Below are positions 8,101 through 10,883 of a stretch of 10,883 nt of DNA, in pieces. The translations under genes and the position numbers were made by a program. The notes under the pieces were generated by a model. It made no database searches. It worked only from the letters and a program-made list of their open reading frames with translations, and was not told where the DNA came from. The first letter of the stretch is position 1; each line of letters starts with the position of its first letter. This DNA comes from JAVBOP01 sp031550405 (GTDB taxonomy: Bacteria; Bacteroidota; Ignavibacteria; Kapaibacteriales; UBA2268): contig JAVBOP010000010.1 of NCBI GenBank assembly GCA_031550405.1, positions 1-10,883 on the forward strand, in the 5' to 3' direction.

Positions 8101-9142
8101 TGGTGACTTGAATGTCGTGCCCAATATGAATGTCCATGGTTTCCCAACTTTACAAATAACGCTTCTTGAGCAGGTAACGCCTGGTAGTTTTTTGGCATTT
8201 CAACCAGCAATATGTCATTTGCAACCGTTTGAAATACTAATAAACAACCCAGATGATAATCCCATTATGTCCATTTATTGGAAAGATCATCAAATTGCAG
8301 AACCACTATCAAATATTCCTCCAATTGGCAGGACTTTTGAAGCCAGTACATGCCCGCCAGGAATAAGTATTCAAAATGATAATTTTGTTAATCATAATTA
8401 TTCAGATGACAATGGCAACAATGCTGAAGTATATCTATATTCATATACAATAGCTGATATTTTAAATAGCAAGCCTCTTCAATCTATAGATAGTCTTTAT
8501 AGCAAAGATAGCTTAGGAAGGTTTGTATATAATGTAGATGGAGCAAAACGTTATCCGAGCAGCGGATATACACCATTAAGTTTTTGTGGCAATTTTGATA
8601 ATACAGATGTGCAATTTTGGAAAGATATTTTATTTGATAAACAAAGACTATTGCACTTTACTCATTGGATAGATGATGATGCTTATAGTGCATGTACTGA
8701 AGTTATTACAACTGTAACTGAAACAGCCAAGCAAATTATAAAAGAATATATAGGAGATACAGATGCAGCAGTTATAAATATAGCAATAGATTTTGCTAAA
8801 GAATTAGCCCAAGAAGGAATATGTTCTGACGATGATGAAATTGGATTTAACCACTTTTGGCTGGTTAAAGATGGAGGTATGACTAATTTTAATAATAAGT
8901 ACAGAATTAGTAACTGTGGCTTAGAGCTTTTTGAACAAGATTGGCGGCTATGGGGTGTTGGCCAGTACAATATGTACCAAGAAGTAATACGCTCAGCTTA
9001 TGATGTTGAATTTGATGCAGAATTAGTGATACACTTTGAGACAATAGATGCAAATGGTACAATAACTACTATATATAAAGTCAAACCGTCAATAATTCCT
9101 ACTATGGGTACACGGATTAAAATACAATTAGGAGATTTCTAA
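5183..9142 (+). CDS. large exported multidomain Ig-like protein (SbsA/Big_5-type modules), function unknown
   Basis: 1319 aa with a signal peptide (MNIFTVKKIP VMLMFGIFLN LSAYA). Visible modules: an Ig-like SbsA/Big_5-type domain (about 26-135, ending DNGKSYTVVFKDFP); a second, clearer one (about 177-270: NNDIVVNFNKPIT ... MSAKIDPVSSLVYGGDYWLST); an InlB-B-repeat-like module (about 283-353: VDVYHPGGAI ... YKMGDTAYLSL ... YLQGWELP); a possible second such module (about 790-830); and a third Ig-like domain (about 916-1011: AQIQFLFNKEFDSQSV ... LLEQVTPGSFLAFQP). The last 180 residues have a short alpha-helical stretch (TETAKQIIKEYIG ... INIAIDFAKELAQEG) and then a beta-rich end. I recognise no enzyme motif. 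It ends IKIQLGDF and has no T9SS tail, unlike the gene after it. Base composition changes inside the gene (see findings). It is probably a surface or periplasmic structural or adhesive protein; the domain names are from pattern only. Confidence 0.85.
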   Translation: MNIFTVKKIPVMLMFGIFLNLSAYATDIIQPIFPNGDTEVSTAMQLTFQSLYPVDLPEYYQVSPSCYDGSGNRVPPKFYIIPTNHFDETMDYLNLYAVPCKLFISDSSLNLLTIVPLRPFDNGKSYTVVFKDFPVLQPNTSAPNGYTSTLLNTVFYDMFTTIGYPTHVADISFDKTGGRLWCANNDIVVNFNKPITPKSSVIQGMFKLNRVGDVINNPDGTVSYGQVPVPINVTLINGGMSAKIDPVSSLVYGGDYWLSTHFDSYLGNSDANGNYHFTVADEIIVSVDVYHPGGAILPASCRNAGFGGYRRYKMGDTAYLSLPTLVGAYYLQGWELPEGAYGEISEDGGHLKLIFDCNNFFRTAQGNAALAALNDGLKIRGRYEYNPIDTLEINLPRRPEIASSYPNYEQGLMVRGSLLKIGNNRFTFQRYGYIPLEVDYTPGVRAATGGDVGPHAAATAVSIVSANILGQSLGGNGGLVLQKPMPGSTSKSLVAAPSNGGNISISIQNGKVVIGGHYEQKMETLTISENDKFSVEIIIDGNVGREIGKAIDPISIVQTLTLTGGVASPTQIFNKQDFLFSRVEKIAATDEKAFKAIATVPTTIDYTVSLSNSDYEIYLVSDNRRVYELLTIEPNLSGVTKGYPGGDRYHINYSLPGSNEVRGKITADAFYRSNILKIHVRRKIMEYQFDVVIEDINVSPKSKAVPPFDVVYMQFDGFKPLELSERQPDVHTVVNDGGEYFKPYLNSFGKSFALKPDGGKPYYLRHDADMTDVAKYGPEGKACRIPTREKTSVYFYSGESFTATPYFKENSGYKFKKYINLSDGHVNYENLSLPVRNVNTIRKKESNILLAEAGFRLDYIGVTEINANQGVFKYFKIDDASPDRGYPLWSEGELTNPDKGVGMTLKKGTDGLHSKTAQIQFLFNKEFDSQSVIDNIVIRDHFSIWGTHIRPDNTSIKRSIDGIPTAMEKYPYYGDLNVVPNMNVHGFPTLQITLLEQVTPGSFLAFQPAICHLQPFEILINNPDDNPIMSIYWKDHQIAEPLSNIPPIGRTFEASTCPPGISIQNDNFVNHNYSDDNGNNAEVYLYSYTIADILNSKPLQSIDSLYSKDSLGRFVYNVDGAKRYPSSGYTPLSFCGNFDNTDVQFWKDILFDKQRLLHFTHWIDDDAYSACTEVITTVTETAKQIIKEYIGDTDAAVINIAIDFAKELAQEGICSDDDEIGFNHFWLVKDGGMTNFNNKYRISNCGLELFEQDWRLWGVGQYNMYQEVIRSAYDVEFDAELVIHFETIDANGTITTIYKVKPSIIPTMGTRIKIQLGDF

Positions 9143-9146
9143 GGAG
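9141..9146 (+). promoter_or_regulatory. ribosome binding site overlapping the upstream stop codon
   Basis: AAGGAG overlaps the TAA (9140-9142) of the 1319-aa gene and lies 9 nt before ATG 9156. This shows that the two genes are one operon and are probably translated in a coupled way. Confidence 0.75.
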
Positions 9147-9155
9147 ACTAACACA

Positions 9156-9821
9156 ATGAAAAAAATAATTATAATCATCGCATTAATAGCGGTAACAGCA
9201 ACAATTATGAATAATAATTCATTAAAGGCGGACTATATTATTCCGTCAGGCGGCAAGGACGGCAACTTTTGGCGCCCCGGCACCACGCAGTACATATCAT
9301 GGTCGAAGCCATTTATGGACACCACCAAGAGCATAGATATTTACCTGTGGAATGCCAAAACGGCAACGTTTAGCCAGATTGCGAGCAATATTCCCGTGAA
9401 TAATAACTATTATTTATGGGAAATTCCGGCAACGCAGGACACCGGTAAGTTGTTTAAAATTAAGGTAGTTTACAGCAACAACCACCGTCCGGAGTTCAGC
9501 ATGATGAGCCGCGACTTCTTCCCGATAGCAAATGCTGTGCCGACGCAGCCATTTACTACCGTTCAGGTTTATGTTGTGAACCCGTCAAGCAATGTGCAGG
9601 CGTATCCCAATCCGGCGTCAAGCGGCATCACCATTGGCAGCGAAGACAAATTTTTCAGCGTCGAGCTGTTCAGTGCGTCGGGCAATTTGGTATATTCCCG
9701 CCAGTTTGATTACACATACAGCCACAGCATTGATGCAGCGGCTTTTGGAGCAGGAGCTTACACTTTGCGGGTGAAGTTTCTCGGCTCAACCGTAACCGAG
9801 AATATTGCCATAGCAAGGTAA
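9156..9821 (+). CDS. small secreted protein: Kre9/KNH-like (GPI-anchored family) domain plus T9SS sorting tail
   Basis: A 221-aa protein with a signal peptide (MKKIIIIIALIAVTATIM ...). One beta-sandwich domain (about 28-125) has the order PSGGKDGNFWRPGTTQYISWS, IDIYLW, IASNIPVNNNYYLWEIP and FKIKVVYS. This fits the Ser-Thr-rich GPI-anchored/Kre9-KNH-like domain often found in bacterial exoproteins. The C-terminus (about 148-221) is a T9SS type A sorting domain: AYPNPASSG, FSASGNLVYS, FGAGAYTLR, final R. It starts 13 bp after the 1319-aa gene with a ribosome site overlapping that stop, and a terminator follows. Inference: it could be the sorted surface partner of the larger protein, which lacks a sorting tail. 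The domain call is by motif only; the sorting tail is clear. Confidence 0.85.
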   Translation: MKKIIIIIALIAVTATIMNNNSLKADYIIPSGGKDGNFWRPGTTQYISWSKPFMDTTKSIDIYLWNAKTATFSQIASNIPVNNNYYLWEIPATQDTGKLFKIKVVYSNNHRPEFSMMSRDFFPIANAVPTQPFTTVQVYVVNPSSNVQAYPNPASSGITIGSEDKFFSVELFSASGNLVYSRQFDYTYSHSIDAAAFGAGAYTLRVKFLGSTVTENIAIAR

Positions 9822-9848
9822 TCGCATACATCCAGCCAATGCGCGCAG

Positions 9849-9884
9849 AATCCCATTATTAATCAGGAAATAATGGGATTTTTT
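9849..9884 (+). terminator. intrinsic terminator of the plus-strand operon
   Basis: A perfect 12-bp stem (AATCCCATTATT at 9849-9860 with AATAATGGGATT at 9869-9880), an 8-nt loop, and a run of six T at 9879-9884. It begins 28 bp after the stop codon. The minus strand lacks a T run after the stem, so it acts on the plus-strand transcript only. Confidence 0.9.
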
Positions 9885-9890
9885 GTTCGT

Positions 9891-9912
9891 ATTTATGAAT
9901 TTTTTTTAATAA
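9891..9912 (-). repeat. 22-bp dispersed intergenic repeat, copy 4
   Basis: Read on the minus strand it begins TTATTAAAA and ends ATTCATAAAT, and differs from copies 2 and 3 at one base in the A/T middle. It lies 7 bp past the T run of the operon terminator and about 90 bp past the stop of the minus-strand gene on its right. Confidence 0.75.
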
Positions 9913-10003
9913 AATGTATCGTCATTCTGCAGCAACCATAAATATATTTTGAAATTACGTAAAGCTATGCAATATAACTGCTTTATATGAAGTAGCGTGT
10001 GAA

Positions 10004-10883
10004 CTATAGCAGTCCGGTGCGCTTGCGAATAATCCATTCGATGGAAAAGCAAGCGATAGCTGCGGATAAAATCCAAACCCAATTCCAAAGATAAAATTCA
10101 TTTCGCTTGGTTACCATCCGCGGAACAAAACCAGAATTGCTTGAAATATCTTCTATTAAAGAACTTATGTTGTTTGAACTGTAAAATTTACCGTTTGTTC
10201 TGTCGGCAATTAATTTTAGCAATGCGGCATTTTGCTTTAGATTTTGATATTCAATTGCAAGCTCGCCAACGCTAAATCTACCGTTGTCTGCGCCAAGATT
10301 TCTGCTGCTAAGGCTGGCTTTGGCGGTAAACGGGAAATCGCCTTTCGATAAGCCCTCGACGCCGGCGTAATATCTGCCGTTTCCGATGGAATTTAAGGTG
10401 ATTGTACGCTTATTTTCGCCACTGCCAATTTCCACATTCACGTCCGCATTTTCCACCGGAACAAAGGCGGCATCATAAATCTCACCAATAAATTCCACTT
10501 TTTCTGTCTGATTATAGTGCTTTTTGGTTGTGCGAATATTTACCTGCTTATCCTTTTCGCGAACGGAAAGCCAGCGGAAAGCATTATTCACCAAAATCTC
10601 AAAAATATCAGGCACATCGGTGCGGCCTTTTGAAATATCATTTGCGTAACCCAATAATTTCCAACGATATAAGCCATATCCCATTATTGCCACCGATTTC
10701 TTGTTTTGAAAATCGCGAGTAATAATTAGAGGATCTTTTAATGAAATATTATTCATTTTCATCGTCGAAACAATCTCGCTTTCGGGTTTTACCCGCACGA
10801 AAGTTTCCGTGCGAAATAGCGGCGGCATATTATTCCAAAGCTCTATATCCTTGTCTGTTCCCGTAATTTTCAGCAGCGGATTG
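10004..10883 (-). CDS. membrane-anchored protein, C-terminal part (VWA/glutamine-amidotransferase-like membrane protein family), 5' end outside window
   Basis: The frame is open to the right edge; 292 residues are visible, beginning NPLLKITGTDKDIELWNNMPPLF, so the ATG at 10828 is internal. The visible part begins with a piece typical of amidotransferase-like folds (LWNNMPPLFRTETFVRVKPESEIV, then PLIITRDFQNKKSVAIMGYGLYRWKL). Next come a beta-sandwich (VNIRTTKKHYNQTEKVEFIGEIYDAAFVPVENADVNVEI) and a region reading LLKLIADRTNGKFYSSNN. A single C-terminal transmembrane segment follows (NWVWILSAAIACFSIEWII), ending RKRTGLL on the cytoplasmic side. From memory this order fits the large membrane proteins of Bacteroidota with N-terminal membrane helices and a VWA/gatase-like middle, often near MoxR-type ATPase genes. 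That N-terminal part is not visible, so the family name is tentative. No terminator is seen after the stop. Confidence 0.6.
   Translation of the reverse strand, partial: NPLLKITGTDKDIELWNNMPPLFRTETFVRVKPESEIVSTMKMNNISLKDPLIITRDFQNKKSVAIMGYGLYRWKLLGYANDISKGRTDVPDIFEILVNNAFRWLSVREKDKQVNIRTTKKHYNQTEKVEFIGEIYDAAFVPVENADVNVEIGSGENKRTITLNSIGNGRYYAGVEGLSKGDFPFTAKASLSSRNLGADNGRFSVGELAIEYQNLKQNAALLKLIADRTNGKFYSSNNISSLIEDISSNSGFVPRMVTKRNEFYLWNWVWILSAAIACFSIEWIIRKRTGLL

Noticed and set aside
11..9912. 22-bp repeats as a CRISPR array
   Set aside because: The copies are kilobases or hundreds of bases apart with genes between them and mixed orientation. No cas genes are seen.

Overview
The window looks like a chromosomal segment of a Bacteroidota bacterium, or of a close relative in the wider Bacteroidota/Ignavibacteriota/Kapabacteria group. 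Three exported proteins end in a type IX secretion (T9SS) type A sorting domain: a YPNP box, a GKL/SGN turn, a PSGTY-like box and a terminal Arg. One promoter fits the Bacteroidota consensus exactly: TTTG, a 20-nt spacer, then TATATTTG. The DNA is AT-rich overall, with islands of higher GC inside genes.

Layout. Positions 1-52 are the tail of an intergenic gap and carry the first copy of a 22-bp repeat. Three minus-strand genes follow, listed here right to left as transcribed: a secreted S8 subtilase with a T9SS tail (4545-2359), a secreted leucine-rich-repeat protein with a T9SS tail that is broken by a one-base frameshift (2262-860), and a cytoplasmic class II Fic protein (802-53). The LRR gene has its own strong promoter and a probable terminator. 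Positions 4546-5182 are a long AT-rich divergent intergenic region. It holds two identical copies of the 22-bp repeat, a candidate promoter on each strand, a 16-bp-stem RNA hairpin directly after a 9-codon ORF, and a 19-codon leader ORF that overlaps the next start codon as TGATG.

To the right is a plus-strand two-gene operon. The first gene encodes a 1319-aa exported protein with Ig-like (SbsA/Big_5-type) modules and no sorting tail (5183-9142). The second encodes a 221-aa protein with a GPI-anchored-family (Kre9/KNH-like) beta domain and a T9SS tail (9156-9821). The operon ends in a clear intrinsic terminator, followed by a fourth copy of the 22-bp repeat. At the right edge, on the minus strand, is the 3' part of a membrane-anchored protein resembling the large VWA/glutamine-amidotransferase-like membrane proteins of this phylum.

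How it fits together (inference). Apart from Fic and the right-edge membrane protein, this is a cell-surface cluster: a protease, an LRR adhesin-like protein, and a large Ig-like protein co-transcribed with a small sorted partner. The features least explained by known annotation are the structured, ORF-rich 5' leader of the large gene, the dispersed 22-bp repeat, and the GC mosaicism inside the 1319-aa gene.
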